From Caenorhabditis remanei (Eukaryota > Nematoda > Chromadorea > Rhabditida > Rhabditidae): DNA of 64,000 bases. Below the pieces are notes generated by a model, which saw only the letters and a list, made by a program, of their open reading frames with translations, searched no databases and was not told the origin of the DNA. The stretch's first letter is position 1; each line of letters starts with the position of its first letter. Below, in pieces: positions 20,864 through 30,452 of the stretch. The DNA lies in assembly GCF_010183535.1 (NCBI RefSeq), contig NC_071329.1, positions 13,764,001-13,828,000 on the forward strand. Direction: 5' to 3'. The translations under genes were made by a program, and so were the position numbers.

Positions 20864-22124
20864 ATGTCATCCACACATCAACATCGAACTATCAAATCCG
20901 AGCCAACAAACCCTCAAATCTGGGAACTTCCACCCAGTGTGCCACTCCCGAAATTGCCGCTGGAAGATCCAAATCGTAAGATGACAATCAACCAATACCT
21001 GTCAATATCAAAAAACCCACAAAAAGTGGAGCAGAAGTGGCCCACGATCGATATTCCGATGAAAGAAAAGGAAGTATTGAAACTGGTCATTTTGGATTGC
21101 ATCTCGAGGGCACCAGAAATCATCGAAAATAAAAACACAAAGACTGTTCACCTGGATTATGCAAAGGTCGCGATCCAGGTATTCCGGAGAACCGGCTACA
21201 TCCTGAGCCGTAAGTTTTAGTTGAACATTATTACATTTCGAATAATTCATGCCTTTGTTTCAGCGCAGGTGCTCATGTTCGTGTTCAGGGCAGCCAAGGA
21301 GCAACTCAGAGTACACCTGCGAGCGGCAATTTCAACAAAATTGGTGTCACCAGCGGAAGTTGAAAAGAGGATGTGGGAATGGCCCGTTTACGGATTCATT
21401 CGTTTCTACCGGTGCAAACTCCAAAAATGGGAAGCACAACTCCGTCAGAAATATATAAAGCCGGCAGGTGGAGATCAAGTTGTCTTTGATATCGATGACA
21501 ATCAGTTGGAAGACGATCAGGAAATGTTCTTTGCCGTCGAGGAGGAGTCCTATGAAGAAGAGGATATTGTATGGGAAACAACACAAAGGTTAGTTTCGAT
21601 CTGATTCATCAAACTACTGAGCCATTTTCAGCGAATCTCCACCCGCGATTCTGAGCTCTACGGTGAATATCAAGTTGGATCACCATGAGCAATTCCAAGA
21701 ACAACCGACATCTAGTTCGCATGATCAATGGATTCCCTCAATGGACAATACATTTGAGCATCAACCGGAAGGAATTATTCCAATAGATCAAATGAATCAA
21801 TTAGATCAGACAGATGACCATGAAAATACAGAAATGAAGATTGTTGGCTACACATCCGTGAGTTTTAAAGCAAAAATACGCTTGATACAACAATAATCAC
21901 AGTTACAGAATCTCACGGATGAACAACTAGAGGATATTAGAGAATTTCAGATCAGCATGGAACATATCAGTCACCAGGCAAATCGTGTGGCTCGCCGTCA
22001 ACCAGAAAAGATAAACAGAATGCGTCAGGCTCTTTTTCTCGCCGTTTTTGAGTTGGAGAAGAGTGACGTCACTGATATGGGCGAGTTCTTTGCTGGGATG
22101 GCTGAATTGTATAGAAGCAAATGA
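20864..22124 (+). CDS. LIN-8 family paralog (second)
   Basis: A 370-residue paralog in four exons: 20864-21209, 21264-21588, 21632-21857 and 21909-22124. It keeps the same intron positions and phases (1, 2, 0) as the lin-8 candidate at 15966. Shared features are the Pro-rich start (ELPPSVPLPKLPLEDPNRK), VLKLVILDCISRAPEI, FRRTGYILS, the aromatic motif MWEWPVYGFIRFYRCKLQKW, the acidic VEEESYEEED, and the C-terminal ISHQANRVARRQPEKINRMR block. The linker between acidic and C-terminal parts is Gln/Asp-rich and not conserved. The ATG follows ATTATTCCAG. The shared exon plan shows it arose by gene duplication, not retroposition. Function is presumed nuclear, by family. Confidence 0.85.
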
Positions 22125-22465
22125 TTGTTCTTGTTTTGCCTTACAAAGTCAAGTGTTATTGTTTTTGTCCAATTTTTGGGTTCTCAATTCAAAGTAGTAT
22201 TCACACTCTCCATCTATTAAGCCTACTGTTCATACTTTCACATCAGACGTTTTCAATTTTATTCTTCCACTTACCTTGTGTATTGAATGTTTTTTGTTAG
22301 AGTTTTGGTCAAATTCTTTTCCCGTGGTTCACTTTAATTTATGCACCTGCTTTACCTGATAACAACGAAGTTTCATAAAAGAATTTTATTATCAATAATA
22401 ATGACATGTATTTCTTGACGATGCATATACTATTCTGATATATCAAAAATCTGTAAACCAGGTGG

Positions 22466-23707
22466 TCATGAACCCGAAGGTCTCACAGATGAAACTAAGA
22501 TTGACACTCTGAAAAATTGATCTCAGTCTTGAGTACATATTAAGAATTACTAACTTCCTGATATCATTCTTCCAGAAGAAAACAGCTTTTCGGAATTCAG
22601 GATACGTGAAAATGACTACGAGACAGTTGAATATAGAATGAGTGGTTCCAATCATGAGAGAGTACCAGGAAATTTCTAAAATCATTTGAAACATCAGGAA
22701 TGAAGAGAACGAGAAATCACTCACGTTGAGAATAACGGGAGGGAAATATGACAGTGAGCATGATGGTAACACCGGGGAAGACTGAAATTGGTGTCGTCAA
22801 AAACTGAAATGGGAATGGAAAGGAATAAATACTTAGTCACAAAACAAAGATTTCAAGAAAACTCACCTGCATTATCAAACTTCTCAATGCTAATTTATGC
22901 CTTGCAAGTGTTTTCCTCGACATTCGACTCGAATGTGTTTGAAGTGTCCGATACATTCGGATCACTGATATTGACACGAGAATTGTTGTCTTTGCAGCTC
23001 CAAAGGTGGTTAAAACAAAGAATGACAACAATCTTTCATTCATAATATAATAGTGAAACTCTCTCAATGCTCTGAACTTTGGTGCTGTCTCTGGGTATAA
23101 TTCTTCCAACACTTTCATTTGTTCTTCGTGACTGTCCCCACTCAAATAAATTGATAATGTAAATACGCAGTTATAGGAAATGACGAAAACATAGGTCAGT
23201 GGATATTTCCAGTCTGATGCCCTCGACATGTTTCCCAAATTCATAATTGCTTTATGTTTCCGGAGAAAACATATTGTGAGAGCTTCAATTTGCGCACTAA
23301 GAAAGCATACGAACAATGTCTGGAAAAGTAATAATGAAGAGGGGTTGACAATGCCAATGGATACCATAAGAACATGTGAAGACCATGAGAAATATCTAGA
23401 AAAAATGCCGTAGCAATATCCAGCACAAATTGGAAATAATCCAATGGGTTGCATGAAAATAGTAATATTCAAATCGGAAATAATACATGTTATCTGAAAT
23501 AAGAACATCGCTGATTTATCTAACAAAATACCTGTTACCTGAAAAGACAACAAATAAAATCTGAAAGAATCTAGTTTTCCACTGTGAAATAATACATATT
23601 AAATAGACAACTAATAGATTAAGAGAAAATGAAATTGCTCCAGATGCGTAATAGTGATAAATAAGATGGAATGGTACTTCGAAATCTATGTTCAAGTTTT
23701 CAGTCAT
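22466..23707 (-). pseudogene. sri-like serpentine chemoreceptor with frameshift in exon 1
   Basis: A seven-TM nematode chemoreceptor resembling class I (sri) of the Str superfamily: ITIFMQPIGLFPICAGYCYG and EFRKAVFFWKNDIRK. Exons are 23539-23707, 22867-23493, 22725-22803, 22555-22675 and 22466-22508. Exons 2-5 join in frame and end in KVSILVSSVRPSGS. Exon 1 does not: compared with the intact paralog at 30453-31596 it has 4 extra bases just after VVYLI. The conserved DSFRFYLLSFQ before the donor is therefore in another frame from the start codon. No intron long enough to remove the excess is possible there. It also has one intron (22804-22866) that the paralog lacks. It is called a pseudogene unless the extra bases are a sequence error. 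Confidence 0.65.
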
Positions 23708-23977
23708 TGCTCAATAAATATAATTTGATACAACTAATTTTTAGAGAGAATAAGAATTAGGTAATCAAAAATTTCAATTAATTTTTGTGATACTTTCACC
23801 TGTTGCAGATACAAAGTCATTTGTGCTTATTTGGCAGAAAATGTGCATCCGTGTAGTAGCAAATTTGTAAGTCTTTTTGGTTTCTGGACCACGACACAGT
23901 TGAATTTGAAATGGGTTGTTCCAGAGAGAAAGATAACAAATGCATGTTCAAATCTCAACGTGAGTGGTTTCTCCTCA
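23708..23977. other. Short stretch between receptor genes
   Basis: No gene is seen. Its last bases, TCTCAACGTGAGTGGTTTCTC (23955-23975), resemble the exon 3 end and donor of the receptor at 22466-23707, but on the plus strand. They may be the left remnant of the receptor fragment that resumes at 29859. Confidence 0.4.
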
Positions 23978-24117
23978 GGGAATTTTAGGCGAGGGTTGAG
24001 CGCCTTGCCGGCATTTTGCCTCTATTTTCGGCGAATTGCCTTCACTTTGGGCAGGTTGCCCACTGGGCGAGGGTTGGGCAAGAGTTGGGCAAAGGTGGGG
24101 TGGAAGAAGTGGGGGTG

Positions 24118-24612
24118 TGTCGCGACGGTTTATGGGGTGGTGAGCCCGAACCGGCCGCGAGGAATGAGAGGAATTGAACTTAGAAAGACGAGCCAACACA
24201 AGTTTTAAATGACAACGGTTTATTCGATAATATACGCGAGTTAAATAAGATACCTTCGACAGATCCAGTGGGCTTGGTACTCGATGGCGATCCAACGGCT
24301 TCGATTGGGGAGGAAGGAACAGTCGGGGTAGAGGACGGCATTGGAGAAGTTGGATGTTCGGCTGCTGCTGTTCGTACTCTTTCGTAGATACTGATTCATT
24401 GCGTTTCTTCCTCCTACATCGACAGTGCCACGTAGTAGGATCATCAAGATAAGGAGTTGTGGAGCACGTCGGTCAAGGGAATAATTAAGGGTATCATATC
24501 TTCCTCACGTCTATATGAAGTTCACCGTTGTCTAATTAAGAATAGGAGAATAATCTACGATTTAGATTGTACCAGTTGTGATAATATAGCTAGGGCTATT
24601 ATTGTCACGACA
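24118..24612 (-). repeat. LTR 1 (3' LTR of the minus-strand element)
   Basis: 495 bp, starting TGTCGCGACGG and ending GTCACGACA on the plus strand, i.e. TG...CA ends with TGTCG/CGACA inverted termini. It carries a polyadenylation hexamer on the sense strand (plus-strand GGTTTATTCG near 24218). It differs from LTR 2 and LTR 3 by one base (GTAGGATC here versus GTAGGGTC). Confidence 0.93.
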
Positions 24613-24678
24613 CTGGGGGGGGAGCGAAAAAGAACTTCCCTAGTGGTAGCGTTAGGGAAGTTCGTAACATGCCTCTGC

Positions 24679-26442
24679 CTAAGCAGAAGCCTGAGGAGGG
24701 TTACTCGGCGATCCGAGTTGCTGATCATGACCGATTGTCACGTTATTTTCTTTAGCCCGTCTTGGAAGGTACGGGCGGGTCCGTCGAGGTGGAATACTAG
24801 CTGGAATCATCTGCTGTTGTGTATCAGGAGGACCGATCGCTGACTTGTCTTGATCTTGATTGTCTTCCGTGGGAATCTCCAACGGTATCAGATGATTCAC
24901 CGATTTTTGGAAGGTCTTCTGTCCAATTTTTACTTCCACGGCTCTCACCTTCCCATCTTTAGACGAGATTAACTTCTGAATGACCCCGATAGGCCACATG
25001 TATCGAGCTACTTTGTCAGTGACGATTAACACTGTTGTACCAGGTGTTGGTAGGTTTTTATTGTGCGCTGCAGGACGAGGAATGGATTCTCGGAGTAACA
25101 CGTAGTATTCATCACTGAATACGTTCCATAGGTTATCCCTGACAGCTGCTGTAGATTCGATTAATCTTCTAGTTAGTTTTTCTGTTTTTCCTGACTGTAG
25201 AACTTCCGATATTGTTTTCGACGATTCTGGTAACACCACCGACGACTGAGGGATCAAATAGTCGATGGGTCGTACTGGTTCGGCATCGGCTGTGTGGATT
25301 TTGTTGGCGGTTATGGGTCTGCAGTTGATGATACATTCTGTCTCAATTAAGAGACTTTCGAGTTCCAACAGGGAGACTGTGATTTTCTTCAGACATTTAT
25401 GTATCATATTCTTGACCAAAGCCACCAGTCGTTCGTAAATTCCTCCCTTCCACGGTGAGAAGGGTGTGATAAACCGAATGTCTATTTCTTTGTCCGCCAA
25501 AAATGAAGTCAACGTTAAACTTTTATTGATGATTGTCTTTAGATCGGCGTTCATCATTGAATATCCGAGTTTGAACGTTGGGGAGTTATCTGATAGTATA
25601 GATTGAGGGACTCCTCTACGACCGAAATATCGTTTTAAAGCCAAGATAAAACTGTGAGTGGTGTTGTCTTGGACGATTTCCAAGTGTACTGCCCGAGTGA
25701 CAATACATGTGACTAGCAATACCCAAATCTTCTCGTATTCATCCTTCGATTTGTATTTCAGTGGCCCCAAATAGTCGAGGCCCACGAAGACGAATGGAGC
25801 CACGAGTTGGCTTCTAATAGACGGCAATGTTTCTGAGTACGGATATTCGAATGGACGAGCGTGCATCCTTTGACATGTGACACATTGCCTCCGTACCGCT
25901 CTGACGATTACTCCAAGTTTCGTTATCCAGTATTTTCGTTGGATGTCCGATATGACATCTTTAACACCCTGATGTAGTAAGCTGGTGTGTGATTCGATAA
26001 CCAGGAGACGGGCGAGTTGGTGTTTGTGGATGATGATAATTGGTCTTTTCATCTCATCGGAGTGTCTCGGATGTCTCGAATTGACATATGGCCTGCTGTG
26101 TCGATACAACCCTTCTGGGGTGAGCACTGGTTTAAGGTGAGCAGGCGGTTCCTCATTCATCCGATGTTTCGAATCTCGATAATGATCCGCTATTATGAAG
26201 GTCCTTGTGATCCTCCTTTTTGTAACTTCGTCATTTTCTTTATCGGTTCCCGGTCGATGCACCATGTCGCGACGGTTTATGGGGTGGTGAGCCCGAACCG
26301 GCCGCGAGGAATGAGAGGAATTGAACTTAGAAAGACGAGCCAACACAAGTTTTAAATGACAACGGTTTATTCGATAATATACGCGAGTTAAATAAGATAC
26401 CTTCGACAGATCCAGTGGGCTTGGTACTCGATGGCGATCCAA
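24679..26442 (-). CDS. BEL/Pao integrase, copy 1, frame starting in the LTR
   Basis: A 587-residue frame, opening inside LTR 2. Residues 1-59 come from the LTR, 60-65 from the primer-binding site (MVHRPG), and the rest from pol. Integrase parts: zinc-binding H152, H157, C187 and C190 (HTSLLHQG, then CVTC); the catalytic triad D223 (VGLDYLGPL), D285 (ILSDNSPTF) and E337 (PWKGGIYER); and a C-terminal DUF5641-like end (WPIGVIQKLISSKDGKVRAV). All catalytic residues are present and there are no stops. Integrase inserts retroelement cDNA into chromosomes; here it is the only encoded protein. It is identical in sequence to copy 2. Whether the LTR-borne ATG is used is inference. Confidence 0.88.
   Translation of the reverse strand: MDRHRVPSPLDLSKVSYLTRVYYRINRCHLKLVLARLSKFNSSHSSRPVRAHHPINRRDMVHRPGTDKENDEVTKRRITRTFIIADHYRDSKHRMNEEPPAHLKPVLTPEGLYRHSRPYVNSRHPRHSDEMKRPIIIIHKHQLARLLVIESHTSLLHQGVKDVISDIQRKYWITKLGVIVRAVRRQCVTCQRMHARPFEYPYSETLPSIRSQLVAPFVFVGLDYLGPLKYKSKDEYEKIWVLLVTCIVTRAVHLEIVQDNTTHSFILALKRYFGRRGVPQSILSDNSPTFKLGYSMMNADLKTIINKSLTLTSFLADKEIDIRFITPFSPWKGGIYERLVALVKNMIHKCLKKITVSLLELESLLIETECIINCRPITANKIHTADAEPVRPIDYLIPQSSVVLPESSKTISEVLQSGKTEKLTRRLIESTAAVRDNLWNVFSDEYYVLLRESIPRPAAHNKNLPTPGTTVLIVTDKVARYMWPIGVIQKLISSKDGKVRAVEVKIGQKTFQKSVNHLIPLEIPTEDNQDQDKSAIGPPDTQQQMIPASIPPRRTRPYLPRRAKENNVTIGHDQQLGSPSNPPQASA
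26247..26264 (-). other. Primer-binding site for tRNA-Gly(GCC), copy 1
   Basis: On the sense (minus) strand TGGTGCATCGACCGGGAA follows the LTR end GCGACA at once. All 18 bases are complementary to the 3' end of tRNA-Gly(GCC) including CCA, the tRNA encoded at 12914 and 13160. Confidence 0.93.
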
Positions 26443-26759
26443 CGGCTTCGATTGGGGAGGAAGGAACAGTCGGGGTAGAGGACGGCATTGGAGAAGTTGG
26501 ATGTTCGGCTGCTGCTGTTCGTACTCTTTCGTAGATACTGATTCATTGCGTTTCTTCCTCCTACATCGACAGTGCCACGTAGTAGGGTCATCAAGATAAG
26601 GAGTTGTGGAGCACGTCGGTCAAGGGAATAATTAAGGGTATCATATCTTCCTCACGTCTATATGAAGTTCACCGTTGTCTAATTAAGAATAGGAGAATAA
26701 TCTACGATTTAGATTGTACCAGTTGTGATAATATAGCTAGGGCTATTATTGTCACGACA
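26265..26759 (-). repeat. LTR 2 (shared middle LTR)
   Basis: 495 bp, with the same ends as LTR 1. It serves as 5' LTR of the left unit and 3' LTR of the right unit. It is identical to LTR 3 as far as I could compare. Confidence 0.93.
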
Positions 26760-26824
26760 CTGGGGGGGAGCGAAAAAGAACTTCCCTAGTGGTAGCGTTA
26801 GGGAAGTTCGTAACATGCCTCTGC

Positions 26825-28588
26825 CTAAGCAGAAGCCTGAGGAGGGTTACTCGGCGATCCGAGTTGCTGATCATGACCGATTGTCACGTTATTTTCTTTA
26901 GCCCGTCTTGGAAGGTACGGGCGGGTCCGTCGAGGTGGAATACTAGCTGGAATCATCTGCTGTTGTGTATCAGGAGGACCGATCGCTGACTTGTCTTGAT
27001 CTTGATTGTCTTCCGTGGGAATCTCCAACGGTATCAGATGATTCACCGATTTTTGGAAGGTCTTCTGTCCAATTTTTACTTCCACGGCTCTCACCTTCCC
27101 ATCTTTAGACGAGATTAACTTCTGAATGACCCCGATAGGCCACATGTATCGAGCTACTTTGTCAGTGACGATTAACACTGTTGTACCAGGTGTTGGTAGG
27201 TTTTTATTGTGCGCTGCAGGACGAGGAATGGATTCTCGGAGTAACACGTAGTATTCATCACTGAATACGTTCCATAGGTTATCCCTGACAGCTGCTGTAG
27301 ATTCGATTAATCTTCTAGTTAGTTTTTCTGTTTTTCCTGACTGTAGAACTTCCGATATTGTTTTCGACGATTCTGGTAACACCACCGACGACTGAGGGAT
27401 CAAATAGTCGATGGGTCGTACTGGTTCGGCATCGGCTGTGTGGATTTTGTTGGCGGTTATGGGTCTGCAGTTGATGATACATTCTGTCTCAATTAAGAGA
27501 CTTTCGAGTTCCAACAGGGAGACTGTGATTTTCTTCAGACATTTATGTATCATATTCTTGACCAAAGCCACCAGTCGTTCGTAAATTCCTCCCTTCCACG
27601 GTGAGAAGGGTGTGATAAACCGAATGTCTATTTCTTTGTCCGCCAAAAATGAAGTCAACGTTAAACTTTTATTGATGATTGTCTTTAGATCGGCGTTCAT
27701 CATTGAATATCCGAGTTTGAACGTTGGGGAGTTATCTGATAGTATAGATTGAGGGACTCCTCTACGACCGAAATATCGTTTTAAAGCCAAGATAAAACTG
27801 TGAGTGGTGTTGTCTTGGACGATTTCCAAGTGTACTGCCCGAGTGACAATACATGTGACTAGCAATACCCAAATCTTCTCGTATTCATCCTTCGATTTGT
27901 ATTTCAGTGGCCCCAAATAGTCGAGGCCCACGAAGACGAATGGAGCCACGAGTTGGCTTCTAATAGACGGCAATGTTTCTGAGTACGGATATTCGAATGG
28001 ACGAGCGTGCATCCTTTGACATGTGACACATTGCCTCCGTACCGCTCTGACGATTACTCCAAGTTTCGTTATCCAGTATTTTCGTTGGATGTCCGATATG
28101 ACATCTTTAACACCCTGATGTAGTAAGCTGGTGTGTGATTCGATAACCAGGAGACGGGCGAGTTGGTGTTTGTGGATGATGATAATCGGTCTTTTCATCT
28201 CATCGGAGTGTCTCGGATGTCTCGAATTGACATATGGCCTGCTGTGTCGATACAACCCTTCTGGGGTGAGCACTGGTTTAAGGTGAGCAGGCGGTTCCTC
28301 ATTCATCCGATGTTTCGAATCTCGATAATGATCCGCTATTATGAAGGTCCTTGTGATCCTCCTTTTTGTAACTTCGTCATTTTCTTTATCGGTTCCCGGT
28401 CGATGCACCATGTCGCGACGGTTTATGGGGTGGTGAGCCCGAACCGGCCGCGAGGAATGAGAGGAATTGAACTTAGAAAGACGAGCCAACACAAGTTTTA
28501 AATGACAACGGTTTATTCGATAATATACGCGAGTTAAATAAGATACCTTCGACAGATCCAGTGGGCTTGGTACTCGATGGCGATCCAA
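26825..28588 (-). CDS. BEL/Pao integrase, copy 2, frame starting in the LTR
   Basis: The second 587-residue integrase frame, with the same protein sequence as copy 1: HHCC residues H152, H157, C187, C190 and triad D223, D285, E337. It starts in LTR 3 and runs through the primer-binding site at 28393-28410 into pol. The nucleotide sequence differs from copy 1 by one synonymous change (plus strand AATTGG versus AATCGG). The lack of any coding difference fits a very recent duplication by unequal exchange between LTRs. Confidence 0.88.
   Translation of the reverse strand: MDRHRVPSPLDLSKVSYLTRVYYRINRCHLKLVLARLSKFNSSHSSRPVRAHHPINRRDMVHRPGTDKENDEVTKRRITRTFIIADHYRDSKHRMNEEPPAHLKPVLTPEGLYRHSRPYVNSRHPRHSDEMKRPIIIIHKHQLARLLVIESHTSLLHQGVKDVISDIQRKYWITKLGVIVRAVRRQCVTCQRMHARPFEYPYSETLPSIRSQLVAPFVFVGLDYLGPLKYKSKDEYEKIWVLLVTCIVTRAVHLEIVQDNTTHSFILALKRYFGRRGVPQSILSDNSPTFKLGYSMMNADLKTIINKSLTLTSFLADKEIDIRFITPFSPWKGGIYERLVALVKNMIHKCLKKITVSLLELESLLIETECIINCRPITANKIHTADAEPVRPIDYLIPQSSVVLPESSKTISEVLQSGKTEKLTRRLIESTAAVRDNLWNVFSDEYYVLLRESIPRPAAHNKNLPTPGTTVLIVTDKVARYMWPIGVIQKLISSKDGKVRAVEVKIGQKTFQKSVNHLIPLEIPTEDNQDQDKSAIGPPDTQQQMIPASIPPRRTRPYLPRRAKENNVTIGHDQQLGSPSNPPQASA
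28393..28410 (-). other. Primer-binding site for tRNA-Gly(GCC), copy 2
   Basis: The same 18-base match to the tRNA-Gly(GCC) 3' end, directly next to LTR 3. Confidence 0.93.
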
Positions 28589-28905
28589 CGGCTTCGATTG
28601 GGGAGGAAGGAACAGTCGGGGTAGAGGACGGCATTGGAGAAGTTGGATGTTCGGCTGCTGCTGTTCGTACTCTTTCGTAGATACTGATTCATTGCGTTTC
28701 TTCCTCCTACATCGACAGTGCCACGTAGTAGGGTCATCAAGATAAGGAGTTGTGGAGCACGTCGGTCAAGGGAATAATTAAGGGTATCATATCTTCCTCA
28801 CGTCTATATGAAGTTCACCGTTGTCTAATTAAGAATAGGAGAATAATCTACGATTTAGATTGTACCAGTTGTGATAATATAGCTAGGGCTATTATTGTCA
28901 CGACA
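28411..28905 (-). repeat. LTR 3 (5' LTR of the minus-strand element)
   Basis: 495 bp, ending CACGACA at 28905, followed by the target duplication GGGTG at 28906-28910. Confidence 0.93.
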
Positions 28906-28910
28906 GGGTG

Positions 28911-29640
28911 TGCGTGAGGATGGTGTAGGGCAAGTTGCCCATTTGTAGGGCAATTCGCCCACTTTATAAACATGCGCTCTACTGCACTCTAAAAATCATC
29001 AAATTTTTTGCTGCGTCATTTATTATTTTAATTTATTCGTTTTGAATACACTATTCTATCACATGCATGTTTTTAAAATACCAGAAAAGATGCTATTCGA
29101 AAGTAAAGGAGATATTCGTAAGTGAAAAAAACTTATTAATCCAGAAGAAAATAATTTGGGACTTCAGAACACTTGTTCGGTGGAAATAAAAACCGTCTCT
29201 CTACGGAACTTCTAACCGCCAGCTATTGATCTGACTGTCAGCACTTTGACTTTCTGATGCTAGCCACATGTAGTTGACTCATTCAAGTAAGTTATCTTAT
29301 AGTGGACACGACAGCTCATCATTCGACGTCTCCCTTCGCTAAACCGTCTCTTAATACAAGTGTTATGATGAAAAGCGAAATCTTTTCGAAGATGAGGATC
29401 ACTGCTGCTACTAACGAATTCTACTATTATAAATATTATTTCAGGTACCTCGCCGAAGACTTCTCTTGATTATGAAACGTCGAAACACCTCCTGCCAACC
29501 GTTCTCTCCACTCATATATAACTTGTTTCCTTCTAACCCTTTCTTCGTTCACCAACTCTTCTCACATACATATTTTTGATTTTGATTTTGTATTTTTGAA
29601 CAAATTAATAAATGCTGATTAAATCCATAAATTTTCTTCT
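28911..29640. other. Interior of the GGGCAA element, no gene seen
   Basis: AT-rich sequence between the LTR array and the right GGGCAA-rich end. No convincing open frame, RNA gene or known repeat is seen. Confidence 0.45.
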
Positions 29641-29858
29641 GTTTTTCACTAAAATGAATATATTGCGACGAGGGGAGCAAGCGAAGCGCACGCTAGAAAC
29701 AACATAAAATGGGCAATTCGCCCTCGATTTGGGCGGCCTTGCCGCCATTGTGGCGGCAAGCCTGCCCAATTGGTGGGCAAATCGCCCAAAACGGTGGACG
29801 AATTGCCCAAAATTCCCTGAGTCATCACTCTCATTTCTGATATTCCAAATGACTTCAG

Positions 29859-30048
29859 AAATTTCCTGGTACTCTCTCATGATCGGAACAACTCATTCTA
29901 TATTCAACTCTCTTGTCGTCATATTTACTTATCCTGAATTCCAAAAAGCTGTTTTCTTCTGGAAGAATGATATCAGGTAGTTAGTAATTCCAAATACTCA
30001 AGACCGAGATAAATTTTTCAGAGTGTCAATACCTTCGGGTGCATACTT
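29859..30048 (+). pseudogene. sri-like receptor fragment (last two exons)
   Basis: Positions 29859-29976 encode ISWYSLMIGTTHSIFNSLVV and EFQKAVFFWKNDIR, nearly the same as exon 4 of the receptor at 22466-23707 but on the opposite strand. Exon 5 starts after AATTTTTCAG at 30022 but has lost about 17 bases. The upstream exons are absent: only the intron junction is recognisable, at about 23955-23975, before the inserted elements. This is an inverted partial duplicate. Confidence 0.85.
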
Positions 30049-30452
30049 TGAATTGACAACCCAAAAATTCAACAATAAAAATAACACCTGAATTTGTGGA
30101 GCAGGACGCGAAAAAACATTTGCGTATGTACAATTTTGCCATTCCAGTTTGATACTATTGTCTGAAATGAAAAGTGAATAGCACTGGAGTCTTGGCACAA
30201 CTCAAATGAAATATTCAATGGTATTCAAACAGGTAGTCGAACATTTTATTAGTAGAGGTAATTCTTTTATATACTAGGGCGATTTTTGAATTTGATCTTC
30301 TGATTAGGAATGGTTTACTTCTGGGTTTCAATGTCTTACATACATCCCAGTTGGATTTTAATTCCAGATAAGGTACTTTTATAAGGTAATTGCATTTGGT
30401 GATATCCGACGATGAAATTAGCTTTCAACATATCAGGAAATATGTCTACATC
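30049..30452. other. Short intergenic stretch, nothing recognised
   Basis: Between the receptor fragment and the 3' end of the intact receptor gene. No gene or repeat is seen. Confidence 0.45.

Larger units (their letters stand above)
24118..28905 (-). mobile_element. BEL/Pao LTR element in tandem form LTR-IN-LTR-IN-LTR
   Basis: Three 495-bp LTRs separate two internal regions of 1652 and 1651 bp. The whole array is bounded by the same 5-bp target duplication GGGTG (24113-24117 and 28906-28910), so it occupies one insertion site. Each internal region holds only an integrase frame: gag, protease, reverse transcriptase and RNase H are all missing, and the primer-binding site lies directly before the integrase linker. 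The two units differ at only about three positions (one LTR base, one synonymous base in the integrase, one base in a G run), so the array is very young. Transcription and reverse transcription would need enzymes from another element. Confidence 0.93.
23976..29822. mobile_element. DNA-transposon-like repeat with GGGCAA subterminal repeats, interrupted by the LTR array
   Basis: The ends are inverted: CAGGGAATTTTAGGC on the left and AAAATTCCCTG on the right. Both ends are dense in GGGCAA/TTGCCC and GGCAAG words (23978-24117, 28911-28965, 29698-29822). Without the LTR array it would be about 1.05 kb and codes for nothing visible. Its flanks are the two halves of a receptor-gene intron, so it probably inserted there first and was later hit by the retroelement. 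No clear target duplication is seen. Confidence 0.55.

Noticed and set aside
24241..24447. 68-codon frame repeated in each LTR
   Set aside because: It lies wholly inside the LTR and has no known counterpart; an LTR-encoded protein cannot be supported from this alone.
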